Positions 40,196 to 52,676 of a DNA stretch of 64,000 bases are shown piece after piece. This DNA comes from Vitis vinifera (Eukaryota > Streptophyta > Magnoliopsida > Vitales > Vitaceae). The position numbers and the translations under genes are program-made. The notes beneath the pieces were generated by a model. That model was not told where the DNA came from. It saw nothing but the letters and a program-made list of their open reading frames with translations, and did no database searches. The stretch spans positions 3,525,001-3,589,000 of the forward strand of contig NC_081822.1 in NCBI RefSeq assembly GCF_030704535.1, in the 5' to 3' direction. Position 1 is the stretch's first letter, and each line of letters opens with the position of its first letter.

Positions 40196-41201
40196 CAACA
40201 ATCGATAAGATAGAAAGGCCTTTTTCACGCCTCCACAATTTTAATGATGCTTTGATGATAGAAAGACTTCTTTTCAATTGATATTAGATAAAATACGGTG
40301 AAGTGAAAATACTCTGCAAAAAAATATTTATGGATTGAAAGGATAAAATTTCAAGGGGGTTCTCTTGAAGGTGGTTCATGGCAGTATTGATATTGCACCA
40401 ATTCTAAAACACCATCGATGACAAAAAGGGACAAGGGCAGCAATGAAAAATAGAAAGTTAGTGCAGGCCTCACTACCTTAATGCTTCGAGGAATCCAATG
40501 TACAAAACTAATAAGAGGCCAGTGGAGTTGGCAATCATCAAACCCTTGAATAGCTTTTGATAAAGTTAATTCGGATTTGTACAAGGAACATTTGTGGGCG
40601 ACACCATCACACCCTCAGTGGCAGTGGGTTCAATTTCACCGTCCAACAAAACCAAATATTTCACTTCACCTTGTTAATTAATTAAATTTTGAACTTTAAT
40701 GGCCCATACACGCTACTGAACTTTCTCAACATAATGGGCCATGCATGCTCTGCACATTGGTCTTTGATAGTTGCCTCAACCCTCACCTACTCCACCTTTT
40801 TTGTCTTCTTCCTCAGCTACGCATTGCCATTGTTGGATTCTTTAATATTCTCTGCTGATATCCTGACCTCTTCCTTTACGCTTAACAACCACTCCCGTTT
40901 CTTATATACATATCCTGATCACCATCTCTTCATGTACCGAGCGACTATAAATTTGGATTCATCATACTAACTACATAGTATATATAGATAACGGGCAACG
41001 GATTTACCCACCAAAAACCATGGAAAAAGAAGGCATATTTTGACGCAATAAAATAGAAGCATACGCCTAAGGGAAATGGAAAGAAGTAATTAACCTTTAA
41101 ATTGCGGAGAAAAGTAGATGGTTGTCTTCTTCAGCCCCGTTCTCTTGCTTACTTGGTGCTGCATGATGAGACTGCCGTCGCTTGCATGGACTGTTGTGAG
41201 G

Positions 41202-41341
41202 GCTTCTCAGAGAGAAATTTACAGAGCCAATTTGGCATCCTGGCCGCCTCCAAACGCTTGTGGGCGCCAATTCAGAAGAATTGGTATATATGGAGGTGGA
41301 CAGAATGCCAAAATGGCTCTGTAATATTGCCTCTGAGAATC
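41202..41341 (-). ncRNA. MIR394: MIR394 microRNA precursor hairpin
   Basis: On the minus strand the sequence at 41311-41292 is TTGGCATTCTGTCCACCTCC, identical to mature miR394 of land plants. It lies in the 5' arm. The 3' arm (complement of about 41222-41252) pairs with it almost throughout: 17 Watson-Crick pairs, one G-U and two mismatches over the 20 nt. Pairing extends outward through ACAGAGCC and CTCAGAG, and inward through a small AATTC/GAATT stem. A 5'-arm position and an ACAGAGCC-like flank are typical of plant MIR394. The known role is cleavage of the F-box mRNA LCR, acting in leaf shape, shoot stem-cell maintenance and stress response. Minus-strand TATA-like CACTATAAAC at about 41491-41500 may be the promoter. 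The gene stands alone in a 13-kb gap between coding genes. Confidence 0.95.
41292..41311 (-). ncRNA. miR394: Mature miR394
   Basis: Exact 20-nt match to the conserved miR394 sequence, in the 5' arm of the hairpin. The opposite-arm strand has the reduced pairing (two mismatches, one wobble) expected of a miR/miR* duplex. Confidence 0.95.
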
Positions 41342-41599
41342 CATGGAGAGTGGGAGAGAGAGATAGCAAAAGGTGTGGGAATGCTAGTCTTTTGGATTTG
41401 TTCTCTTGGTGCTTTTGGAAATACGAGTGAGCATGGGGCAAAGAGGACAAATTGGCGTGCATTCTGATACGGTGGGTTTTTGTTTTTTGGTTTATAGTGA
41501 AGAATATCATTTGTATCTCATAGCCTTTCTGCAAATCTTTTTGACTTGTCACGAAAGGAGGAAGCAGACTGGCTTGCACTTTGTCCCCCACCCATTCTC

Positions 41600-44500
41600 T
41601 AAATCGCTTTCTCGATTGTCAACTACTTCTCTATTCAAATTTCAACGCTCTTACCTCTTTATCTCCTTGACACTTTCATTCATCCCAACAACATCGCATC
41701 ATCGGAGGCATCAAATTGATGAGCTCAACATTAAATTTAAGTTGTGATTTTCAAAACCCTTGTGAAATTTCATGTTTGGGTGTGAATTTAATGATTTGAA
41801 TAATCCAACAATTAATCAATAGTTTGGATTACATATTCCATAAATAATTCTAATTTTCTTATAAAGTAGATGGGTAAAGTTCTGTCACAAGAATTCCGCT
41901 CCTATCTACTCCACCATAAAGAAGGCTCTAGGACGGTGCCAATCAGACAGTTGTAACCAACAACGAGGTGATGAAACCCTTTCTAAGGATAAGACATAAA
42001 TGAAGATTAGTTGGCCAACTGTAACAATTGCAAAAGAGAAAAAAAAAAAAAAAAAAAGACATTTTAATCTTCAAAATTTTAAATTCACATTTATTGCACA
42101 ATTTTCTATTACTACCAAAAATAGAATAATTGATTTAAAACAACTAAAATAAATTAAAATAAAAGGGAAAAGAACCTGGCACCATGGCGTTTGAAGCATA
42201 GCTAGGATGGTCCGGAGAAAAGGCTGAGAACAGAATGAAGAGAACAGAGGATATGATTTCCATTCAGATGGGAAACAGAGTGGGAGTAAACAGATGGGCA
42301 GAGGTGACAGTAGGCTGATTGGGAGAAACATCTTCAATCAGGGTTTACAGCTGCGCCATTTCCATATGGGGCTTGTGGCAGTGACCAGTGATCGGTGATC
42401 AGTGATCAGTGATCACTGATCACTGAGCAGCAGCCCTAGGATAAGAGGGCCCCACTTGCTCACCATTTTTGTCCATTTTCCAGGGCAAGAGCGGGCCCGG
42501 CCCTCTCCCTTCTGCACGCACCAATGAAGCGGATCTAAGGCCCATGATCTCCATGATCCGATCATCTATCAATGCCCCGTCAATACTAACTCATCACATC
42601 ATTCATTTCATTTCATTTCCTTTCCTTTCCTACCATCTCCATCACATCTTCCATCTGTCACATCCTCTGAACTCATAATCATCACGCTCTATCCTATACC
42701 CTATTTTTTTAATTCTTTAATATTAATTTCCTTTATTTTATGTATTTTTTTACCATTCAGCTCCGTATGGGCCTACAGGAGGGCTGGGCCGTATAATCAG
42801 GGTTCCTGTGGGTTAAAGTGGGCCTCCCATCATCCATAGACCCATTTAGCACAAGCAGTAAGCTCTCAAGCTTTTGCTGTTCTATCATCACGTGATTGTA
42901 AAAGTAAGTGGATTTGTTTCAAATTTTCAAATTAGTAAAATGACCAACCCCTTCTCGGCGTTGACCGATCCGTTGATGTCATGCCCAGGCCCCCAGCCAG
43001 CATTACTATAAAAGTGAAATTCTCAAACGACATTCCAAATCGACAAAAGCTCACGAGTCGCCAAAAGCGGTGAATGACAATTTGTAGCTTACGAAATTAC
43101 CGTTCTGTGACTACCATTGATATTCATTTGAACTAGGCCAAAAAAATGAAACTAGACATGGTGGAAATCTGGAATTTTTCCCCAGACACGGAATGCCCTA
43201 TTGCATGTATGAAAGGACTCTTGTTTCAATGTGAGAGAAACCTCACTGACCAATGTTCTTTTTCTTATATGAAATACCAACAATGGCAGCAATAGTACTG
43301 GGTGTTAGGGTTTTTCTTTTGTTTTTTTTATGGTTTAAAGCTTTCAGGAGGTGGAGGTGCAGGTGCAGTAGGCAAGGAACAAGTGAGAAACCAAAGTGCT
43401 TAAGCCAGAAAGGGAATGGTCAACCCCACGACCACAGGCCCTCGGATCAAAATCTAACCCAGCATTTTGTGGTTTCAGCATCAGAATATAGGTATAGCCA
43501 TCTTGTATGAATGTAGTAAAAGAGACACAAGGGGTTGCAGATCTCAGATAAAGAGGAGACAAAGAAGGGCGACTGGTTGGGACTTGGTGCTAGTGATCAG
43601 AGACTGTGTTTCTGTGACTTGAGTTTTGCATGGCTCAAGAAGAAAATTACCGTAACATAAGGTCCATAACCGTTGAGAAGCAGATAACATACACATTTGT
43701 GCAATCCCCAAGACTATTATTAAAGAAAGGATGAGAGCAAAAAAATTAAAAAGATAAAAGAAAAGCACTCGGGTTGTACCATCAGAAAGAGGAAAAGCAC
43801 CAACTTTGGAGATTTTGCTTACTCGACTCGGTGATCCTGAACGGCGTCAAACCCTTCTTCATTTATGAAACGTCCATTCCTTTGTACATTCCCCATTTAA
43901 TGCTAATAGCTCGTCCAAATTCTCTCTATTCTCCTTTCCAACATAAACTAACACGCAAAAATATTTATTGCTTTGATGTTGGGTTGAGGCCATAATTTTT
44001 GGCATTGGATTCCACTGGAACTGAAGCATTCCATCATCAGCTGCAGCTACCCCACTTCAGTTCAACCAGTATCTACATAAATTTAAAACCATGGGTCTTA
44101 TTTGAATTCGACTATTTTTCATGTATAATAAATCTTTTCAGTTTACGTCTATGGTACAATTTTTGTGGCAGCCTAACTTGATTTAAGTTTCACTCCCGAA
44201 TATTCAAATCAAGTTGTAAAATGTTTAGATATTTTATTCAATTTCATTTGAAAAAATAATCTAACTGAGGAATTTCATTTCAGTTGTATTTGGTCTACCT
44301 GTTCAAATATCTACATTCAATGTGTTTGCCCGATGTTTCTTATGGTCTGCAATCTGCATGCACAAATATTGCAATCAAAGGCAATCACCGGTGCCAAGAG
44401 AAGCTCTAATGTAAACATATTAGTGAAAAAATATAAAAATAAAATCAATTATGTAAATAAAAATATACAAGATTCAATCTATCAATTTTTTTTTCTCACG

Positions 44501-45180
44501 AATAAAAGAGATCATTTTATATACATAAAAATATAACTATTAGATTTCAAAATATTCAACTTTTTCCTAATTGGTCATCAAGCCTAATCTTAAATAATAT
44601 TTTTTATTAAAATTAATTTAATTTTTAAAATTATTATGCTACTATTTTCATATTTATTTTTATTAAGTAAGAGAGGTATGAGAACAAACAAAATAAAAAA
44701 AATACGAAAATATGATGATAAAGATTTTAAAAAGTCATTACTTTAATTATTATTTATTAATTTAAATGATAATATTAAATTATTTTTAATATTTTATTAA
44801 ATAATAATATATTTAATTACTTTTAAAATCATATGAATATATTAAATTAACTTATCAACCACAATGAAAATAGTTTTGTGAATTTATTTTTCTATTTAGA
44901 ATATAAATTGAACTAGCAGTTATTTTATGTATAAGTTGAGAATGATAAGCAAGATTATATTTATGTAAAAAAAGAAAAGAAAGTACCCAAAAATAAATTG
45001 GGGGAGTAGAATATTAAATTCATGGGATCTATTCACATATCAAATTCAAAGGGAAAGATAAGATGAGAGAATGCAGGCAAGTCTGCGCAGCGGATGCATG
45101 AAACTCTTCTCTCTCATAAAACGCCGCCAATGCTAACTCCAGTTTGTCTTGTGATGGGGGCAGCATTTAATGAGGATGCT
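41600..45180. other. Intergenic region without a supportable protein gene
   Basis: AT-rich with no ORF of recognisable product. It contains an (A)n run near 42038-42057, TTTCATTTCC-type repeats at 42605-42630 and a well-formed CTATAAAAG at 43006-43014 with no identified gene behind it. The stretch 44.5-45.0 kb is almost pure A/T. Confidence 0.5.
42399..42426. repeat. 28-bp perfect palindrome built from 8-bp TGATCAG repeats
   Basis: Reading outward from the centre at 42412/42413, fourteen bases pair perfectly on each side. The arms are themselves repeats of CAGTGATC, and more imperfect copies extend left to about 42381. It could extrude as a cruciform or bind a dimeric factor; function unknown. 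Confidence 0.85.
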
Positions 45181-45481
45181 ATCAGAAATCTCCATTTCCA
45201 ATTTTCATCATTACTCAGATTTTTTTCTCTATTTTTTATCCATAAAACCCAGCCATGATACGAAAAGCCATCTTTCCTTGCACGCCTTTGGCATTCTATA
45301 CTCCAATTTCCGCCGTCTGATTGAGGGACCTTACTCCTCTACTTGCTCTGATTCTGAATCATTCCTTGAGCCAAACCTCCACCACTACCACCACCGTATA
45401 ACTCCGGTGTTCTGATCAGTTTGTCTTCTAAATCGGCTTTCTTCTTTTTCTTCTTCCACCGTTTTGTTATTTTGCAATCCC

Positions 45482-47387
45482 ATGGCTTCTCAGCTTCTCA
45501 ACACAAACCCTAGAGGGTCGAAACCCTTAAACCCAAACGCACATGCTTTCCAGCCATGGAAATCATTGAAAGCTTATTATCTTCCACATCACTTGTACGA
45601 AACACAGGAAAGGATGCAACTGCCGGCAGCGGCGACGGTGCTGGATTTCGCTTATCAGCCTGTTTCCTTGCCACTGTTGAGATATTCCGGTTTGGGTTGC
45701 TACAGTGCACAGTTTCATCATCAACCGCTGCACCTGCGAGCTTCTTCCATTCTTTACCCTAGTGGCGACTTTCCCATTACCTATGTGGGTTCTACGAAAG
45801 ATTCGGTCACTGAAGTGATGGAGGATTTGGGGGATTCGGTGTCTTCGAGAGGTGAGACAAGGAAAGTAAGTGGGGTTCCGATGAAGAAGATGATTGCACC
45901 GAGATTGAAAAGGTCGCAGAGGAGGAGTTCTATGGCAGGCGGGGACAAAAATGGGACCTCTGTTTGGAGGGCCAGAAAGTTTTTGAACGGTGATGGTTGT
46001 GGAGATGATCCTTTGCCTCCCTCTGATGTCAATGCCTTTGAACTTTCTCTATCTGGGAAAACTACTGTGATGATTAGAAATATTCCAAACAAAATGAGGT
46101 TCCATCTCCTTCCCCCCTTCCTAACATCAGATATCACTTCTATTCCTCGTCAATTTCTCCTAAATTTGATCTCTACCAATTCTTTTTTGCAGTCATAGTT
46201 TTCCCTGTTGCGCATGACATAGCTTGATTTGCAACATTTGTTTCTTGTTTTGGTCAATCTCTTAACACAGATTCTTCAATCCAAAAGTGTTGATTGTTTT
46301 CTTTCAATTGCCTCTCCTTACCTTCTCACCGGCTATCTCTGTCTGTCATGTTCTGCCCCTTTTTATTCTAAAGACTGAAAAAGCATATAAACGGAAGCCA
46401 TCAGTAGTTTCACTTGCATCATTCTTTACTGTCTGTCCGAACCCATTTGTACTATTCAGGAAATGTTGTCTGCCCAAATCTTGATGATGCTGATCTCTCG
46501 GCATGCATGCATGCATCCATGCGTTATTACATCAGATCACCACTTGATTGATTTATTTATACAAATTCATACAGCTGCATTGTTCATTTGCATATATGCA
46601 TCGATATTGATATAATGTGTTTTTACCTTTGTTGAAATCATTGTTAATGGTTATGCAGTAGGAAAGATATGCTACAATTACTCGATGAGTGTTGCCAAGT
46701 AGAGAACAGAAACGCGGAGTTGCGATGTGACTCGCTTCGTACTGAGTATGACTTTGTCTACTTGCCCATGGATTTTAGGTGAGGGAAAACAATCTTTTCC
46801 TCAACTGCACCATTGTTTTTCTTTGCTCTACAATGTAGTGACACCATATCATGTTGGTCGATGAGCTTGCGCCTATATATGTTCTCAGGTTTAAGTGCAG
46901 CAATAAGGGCTACGCATTTGTGAACTTCACCACAGATGTTGCCGCATTTAGGATCTGCAAATACTTGCACAACACCACATGGGCGGCTTACGGGACCAAG
47001 AAAATATGTGAAATCACAGGCGCCAGAATCCAGGTGACGGTGGTGTTGTCATATTTATTATACTTTCCTCTTATTTTGATTTTGTTTATTTTCCTTGAAG
47101 TTTGACACTTTCCTCATCCTGTGTCATTATCTTTTTCGATTTCTCGAAATATCTTATCTTTTTGATGGGTGAAATCTTTCTCCGTCAATCATTGATCCAA
47201 TTTTGCTTCTCCAAAGCAGGGAAAAGAAGCGCTAGTTGGACATTTTCGGAATTCGAATTTCGAGTGTAGCACAGATGATTACCTCCCGGTTGTTTTATCT
47301 CCTCCTCGAGATGGTATGACCGCCATAACCACACCACGGATTGTCGGTAGACGCGTTGTTTCCAACAAATCCATGAGGAAACATTGA
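45482..47387 (+). CDS. MCT1: Mei2-like C-terminal RRM-only protein (MCT-like RNA-binding protein), 4 exons
   Basis: Exons 45482-46098, 46659-46778, 46889-47033 and 47220-47387 join in phase to 349 residues. The C-terminal half is the divergent RRM of Mei2 proteins (RRM_2): TTVMIRNIPNKM at about 194-205 (RNP2-like), a helix with DMLQLLDECC, then GYAFVNFTT (RNP1-like), and WAAYGTKKICEITGARIQG after it. The two N-terminal RRMs of full-length Mei2/TEL proteins are absent. In their place is a Pro- and aromatic-rich segment with no known domain, which is the architecture of plant MCT proteins. Mei2-like RRMs bind RNA and act in meiosis or meristem control; the role of MCT proteins is largely unknown. 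The ATG in CCCATGGCT has good context. The RRM is split by introns within NKM/S and MDF/R. Confidence 0.88.
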
Positions 47388-49868
47388 AGAACGAAACGAT
47401 GGCTTATCATCGTTTTGTACACTCTCGCTCTCTCTCTCCATTAAGTGGACGTTGGACACTGTACAGGATGTCTAGGGGTTGGGTTGTAGTTGTAGTTGTA
47501 GTTCTTGGGTTGGGTATAGTTTGCATAAGTGTAGTAGTTGAAAACTTGGAACGAATGTAACCAGTGTTTTCATTCTCTCCCTAGGGTTTAGTGTGGTCAA
47601 TCACAGTCTGGGGTGAATTGGAAACACGGGCGGGGATATTTGCCTGGGCTGGAGTATTAGTTTTTGTTGGTAGCAAGAGATAAAGCTGAGGAGTGGGTGC
47701 CACAATCCCAGAGACTGGACTTAGGCGTGGGTTCGTGTGCCTTGTGTTGTACGTATTTTCCTGCTTCCAGGCTATGTGATTTTACGTGTATCATGTTTGT
47801 TATGAAATGCCTTTGAGTAGCTTCTTATCTCCACCGTTGATTTCTATATTCAAATGAATGTTCTTTTCTCTCTACGTAATCCCCGACTACCAGGAAAAAC
47901 TCCCCATACAAGTGCCCTTGAAGTGTCACTAATGGTATCATCAAGACAAAACCAAATAACATGAGAAATGATTGTATCCAAACATATATGTGCACTCTCT
48001 TGTCTTGTCATCAAACTTGCCTTTGGCCTTTGTCAAGTGCTAATAGAACTGGAATGTGTGCAAGGCCGAATAAGTGTCTCCATGATGTGGATGGTTGATC
48101 GTTGATCCTATATAGGAGTTTAGTCCTAAACAATAGGTGTTACATAATTATGAGAATGTTTATCTCGGTCTCTAATATGTTCTCTAAGCGGTAAATCGAA
48201 TTAAGGACATGGACCTTCCTTTCTCACTCCCTCATAACAATTTAATATACGATGAGTATTATTATTTTTCTTATTGCTCCTTACAACAAATTTTTTTCGG
48301 CTCTATGCCCCTTTTCCTCCATTTTTTCGTTACCTTACTGAACATTGATGTGAAACAACATTAGTAGAAGATCTAATATATAATTGATTCATCTCATTGT
48401 TATGGTCGGATGTCGAAGACATCCACTTATTATTCAAAATAAAGTGTTACTATTCATTATCAATCTCAGTAATAGTAGAAGATCTAATGTATAATTGATT
48501 CATCTTTTATTCATTGCTTGCATAAAGTATTATATGCAATTGAATGAAATTCTTTCTTGGTCATTGGTGGAGTATTTAGTCGCAATATCTCATTTGTTCA
48601 CTCTAAATTGTTGGCTTATGTGTCAAAAATAGAAGTTAGTTACAATTAAAGGGAGACTAAAGATGAATGAATGAAAGAGTAATATCCTTGAAATTGCCAT
48701 CAACTTATAAAAGGATTTATTGATAAATTGAGGTGTGATAAGCAATACCACTACATGTGTGATCAAACGATGCCATTGCATGTCAGAGTTCATACGTCAC
48801 CAAAACTTTATACATTATTATATTATTTCAAAAGTTCATTTATTAAGGGTGTTGGAGGATTGTCCTTAATCTATGTTAGGACACATGTGTCACTTACGAC
48901 CCTCTTGTTTGCATGCTTTTAGTTAATCTTTACACTAGGTTCTATTCAATCCACCTCATTTTGTATGCATGATGATTTGCACACCCCCCACTTCCTTTTC
49001 TTATGACACTTTTGAATTATGATGAAGAATTAGGAAATCAAGTTGAGGTCAACAATTTTCATGTGACAATTGATTGAATTGTGGAACAAAATAAGCTACA
49101 TATTTTTCGATTCTATAATTGGAATCTTTGAATGGGCAACTTTCTTATTTTTCATGAGCACAAACTATAAGTACATGGGAATAAGGTAACCCAAATGATT
49201 GCTTTGTTACAAGTATTTTGTGTGCACATTTCTAGCACTTATATTTTTAATAACTTATCTTTGTAGTTAAAACTCACCAAACACCAACCATTGATGTAAC
49301 TAATTGTAGATTCATCTTTCCACTGCTTTGTGTTTGTAAGTTCTATCATATGTTCAGAATTTTGTGAGTGTTGTAGAAATTGTTCAAGAGCTCACTATCT
49401 TTGATCCTAACTATTGATGTACTTTGACTCTAAATCTTTGTATCAATTAAAGGTCTTTCTTGGAAAGGATCACACAAATTGCTTGACAAAAAGGTTGCCT
49501 TATATGGTGACATTGTTGCATGTTTGTGCTTATAGTAATGGCTTGAGTCATCTCAACCAATTACACTTCTATTAAGGCAATATCAATTGCCACGATTGGC
49601 ATAACCGTTGAGTAAGGAGTTCTTGTTTAAACACTTTAAGAAAGCTTCACATTTTCCTGTTTGTACTTATGAGTGAGACTTTGAGCTTACACTTGAGTTG
49701 ACATTAAAATGTAATGAGGGGATTTACCATTTGAATCATTCGATGATAATGAATATTTGATTATGTTAAGAGAAATTTGTTTCTTTGCCTTCAAGAAATG
49801 TTAAAATGATGATTGATTGTTGTTTATTGTACCATTTTATAGGTATTGATAGATGAGCACATACTAAC
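47388..49868. other. 3' flank of the MCT gene, then intergenic DNA
   Basis: The first few hundred bases are probably 3' UTR (GTTGTAGTT repeats at 47480-47500). Beyond about 47.9 kb no gene is visible. A 31-bp sequence around AGTAGAAGATCTAAT occurs twice, near 48362 and 48474, with one base changed. Some stretches may be decayed transposon DNA, but no domain could be read. Confidence 0.45.
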
Positions 49869-50110
49869 ATTTCCTTGACCAAATCCATTCACATTAGGAT
49901 TATTCGTTAATAGTTGATCTAGTTTAATAGATTCACCATCTAAAATAAGAAGTTTTAACCTTGAAGGAATAATATCAACCACTTGATATCCATCCAATAC
50001 ATTTGCCACGGTTATTTCGTACACCTCTTCTTTTTTTTTTTTTGTATGATTTTGTTTACAATACTTGCCACTATAGCATTATAGAAATTATTATCACTCT
50101 TAATCCCGTC
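49869..50110 (-). pseudogene. petA: Nuclear insertion of plastid petA (cytochrome f) fragment
   Basis: On the minus strand two collinear blocks match the C-terminal part of cytochrome f. The first, 50110-50045, reads [12 protein letters not shown]...SIVNKII. The second, 50021-49869, reads [26 protein letters not shown] and [10 protein letters not shown]. The frames are offset by one base across a 13-A run (50031-50043) where plastid petA encodes RKEKGG. Many conserved positions are substituted (for example PPGPELL is now PSRLKLL), so the transfer is old. It is only about a quarter of the gene and has no promoter or transit peptide, so it is non-functional. No neighbouring plastid gene (cemA, psbJ) could be recognised beside it. 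Confidence 0.85.
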
Positions 50111-52676
50111 ATGATAATGTTGGTTGAAGGCAAAGTAATTGTTATTGCCTTTGCCTTGCTAAGGGTCATTTGACCAGTAGAAATATTCTATGATGATAAG
50201 GTAATGAGAATCTTACCATTGCCTTTGTACACATATATTCCATGATGAAGAAAGGAATTTTGGTCAAAAAGAGATAAGAGACAAAAAAGAGATCGATAAG
50301 GCATGTTATATATATAAATTTTGCGTTGTATGAAATTAAAAATAAGAAAATAGTGAATAAATTTATATTAATAGATATGTTATTAGAATTGTCAAGGACA
50401 TTCTTTAAACCAAATATTCAATCTCTGAAGTTCCGTACGTTTTTTTGTCAAAGCTCCACCCTTTTCTATTCTGAGTGACAGAGGGACGTGGTTGTGAGTG
50501 TGACTTCTACGCTGGGCTTTTGACACCCTATTTTTCTTAGTTAATATGGACGATTCATTTTGATCCTGTAGTCTTCCTGGCCTTACAGGTTTAGGAGTTT
50601 CCAACTTTCTGAGGTGTGCTTGTTCTTTATGTATTGATTTTAGTTTTAAGGCTGTTTGGATTCATGGGTTCGGTTTGATTATTGCTAAATTTGCATCTTT
50701 GATTGCTTGGTTTAGTGAAGTTCTGGTTCTTAGGTTTTGTTATTGTGGATTGCTGATTCGAGGGGCAACAACGACAGGGTTTTTAAATTAGGGCAGGCAC
50801 GAGAGAGAAATGGGGGAGTGAATCAAGAAAGAAAATTTTGAAAATCCAAATCACCAGAAGTGGCACTATTTGTTTCTTCAAATGGTGGAAATAAAATTAC
50901 CTTCCAAGATCAGTATTGACACATTGAGTTGGTATTTTACACCAAATTCATTTTTTTTACAAGAGGGCTTCCACATTGTATTTTTTTTATTTTATTTATA
51001 AATTATAATATCTTAATAATATTTTTTAAAATAATATTTGAAGAAAAATATCCGACGAGGGGGTCGGCCTAGTGTTCTACGTGTTATTTACCATAAGTAC
51101 GTGATGCATCGTGCCCATTGGTTAGTGGTCACCAGTTGACAGATTGCTAAAGGATGTTTCATGATTTGGTTCAATGGATTTCGACTGCAATATTCAGGCC
51201 CAAAATCCCTTTGTTGAGACCACTACGGTCCGGCTTGTTGGGCTGGGCTGAGGTTTTGCTAAAACGGGCTTGCATGTAACTATCCTTACCATTGAATCGA
51301 GTTTGCATATGGCCAATAATGATGAAAGTTTCAGTTGTAATGGAATGAAAAAAGTACTATGGGGTATGGTAGGGTGGTAAAGTTTGATACGATTCCTCGA
51401 CAGGGCTCAATCTCAATCCACTTTTCACGGTTTGGGTTGATTATAATTAGGAAAAGATCAAATTTGTGCCAACTTACATAACTTGTTTATTAAATAAATA
51501 GTTTTTGGATTAACCTACCTTACACATATTTGAATTGAATTGACCAATTTAATAATCATGATGATTAATTTATTATAGATTTAAAATATTTAACTCATTC
51601 TAAATTTACTTTCAAATAAATAGATCAATTGAGTCATGAACACATATGGTTAAAACATTAATCACAGACTTATATAAGACTTGATTCAACCTCATAATAA
51701 AATAAGAGGGCCTAATCATTAAATGGGTTAAATAAAATATATTATATTTGCGTTTATGTAAGTAACATAGTGATTATTTGTATCAAGTTTGAGTTAACCT
51801 ATGTAATAGAAGGCCTGAGTTTTGACACATCACAAACACAATCCATTAATACGAATTGCCAACCCTAGTATGAGGTTGCACCCTACTCGTGCTTTAATTG
51901 AACTGCCTCGAAATTTCCAAGGAAGATGTGGTTTTAGAGAAGGGATGAGTTTCAAAAAGACAATTGACATGGTTGAATGCAAGTAATATTATTGATATAG
52001 AACCAGCAAAAGAACAATTGGTGACTCTTGATATGTAAATCACAATCATAGGAGGTTTAATTCAACTTTCACCTAGACCATTTAACTTGTGTTGAATCAC
52101 ATGTAAATTGATCAGTCTGTAAGGCAGATCTAAATATGAAGTAACAAGCAGAAATGTCAAGGGTGCCCCTCTTGCTGACAAGAAGGCTTTATTTGATCAA
52201 TATGGCAGACCTAAATATGAAGTAACAACAATGAAATGACACTGTCAAACCAAATGGCTTAAGATGACAATGAGAATGAGATGATAGCTAATGTCTATGA
52301 TTGGCAAGATACGAATACATACAAATGGATTCAGTGCAGAAGGTTCTTCTAGTGTGTTTGTACGTATATAGGATTTTTAGAATTTCACACACTACAGTAA
52401 GTTCAAAAGATCAGAAATAATCAACACAAAAGCTACTTCAAAAGATGAAGCTCACCCAATTACAAGTATAAAATCAACACAAGTAACTTCAGATGATGGA
52501 CTCCTCTAATTCAAAGCATCAAATTTGCACTACAAGATCATATTTCATCAATCACATACTTCCCAAGATCAGAAATCGAATTGGATTAGAAAGAACAAAA
52601 GTATCTGAATTTTTGCTACAAAGTACTTGATATGCAAAATACAGAAAACATTTCACCAATCACAGAGATCAATTAA
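50111..52676. other. Intergenic region without a supportable gene
   Basis: An unidentified basic 70-codon ORF lies at 50392-50604 (-). The + strand from 50.55 to 50.80 kb is T-rich and looks like a plant 5'-leader intron, but no coding exon follows. The rest is AT-rich spacer and probable 3' flank of the uS13c gene. Confidence 0.4.

Noticed and set aside
41102-41591. Overlapping ORFs of 121 codons (+) and 164 codons (-) as protein genes
   Set aside because: They cover the MIR394 hairpin and its flanks; inverted symmetry explains long open frames on both strands, and no protein domain is present.
45464-45481. TTG at 45464 as the start of the MCT-like gene
   Set aside because: Non-ATG start; the ATG at 45482 has good context six codons downstream.
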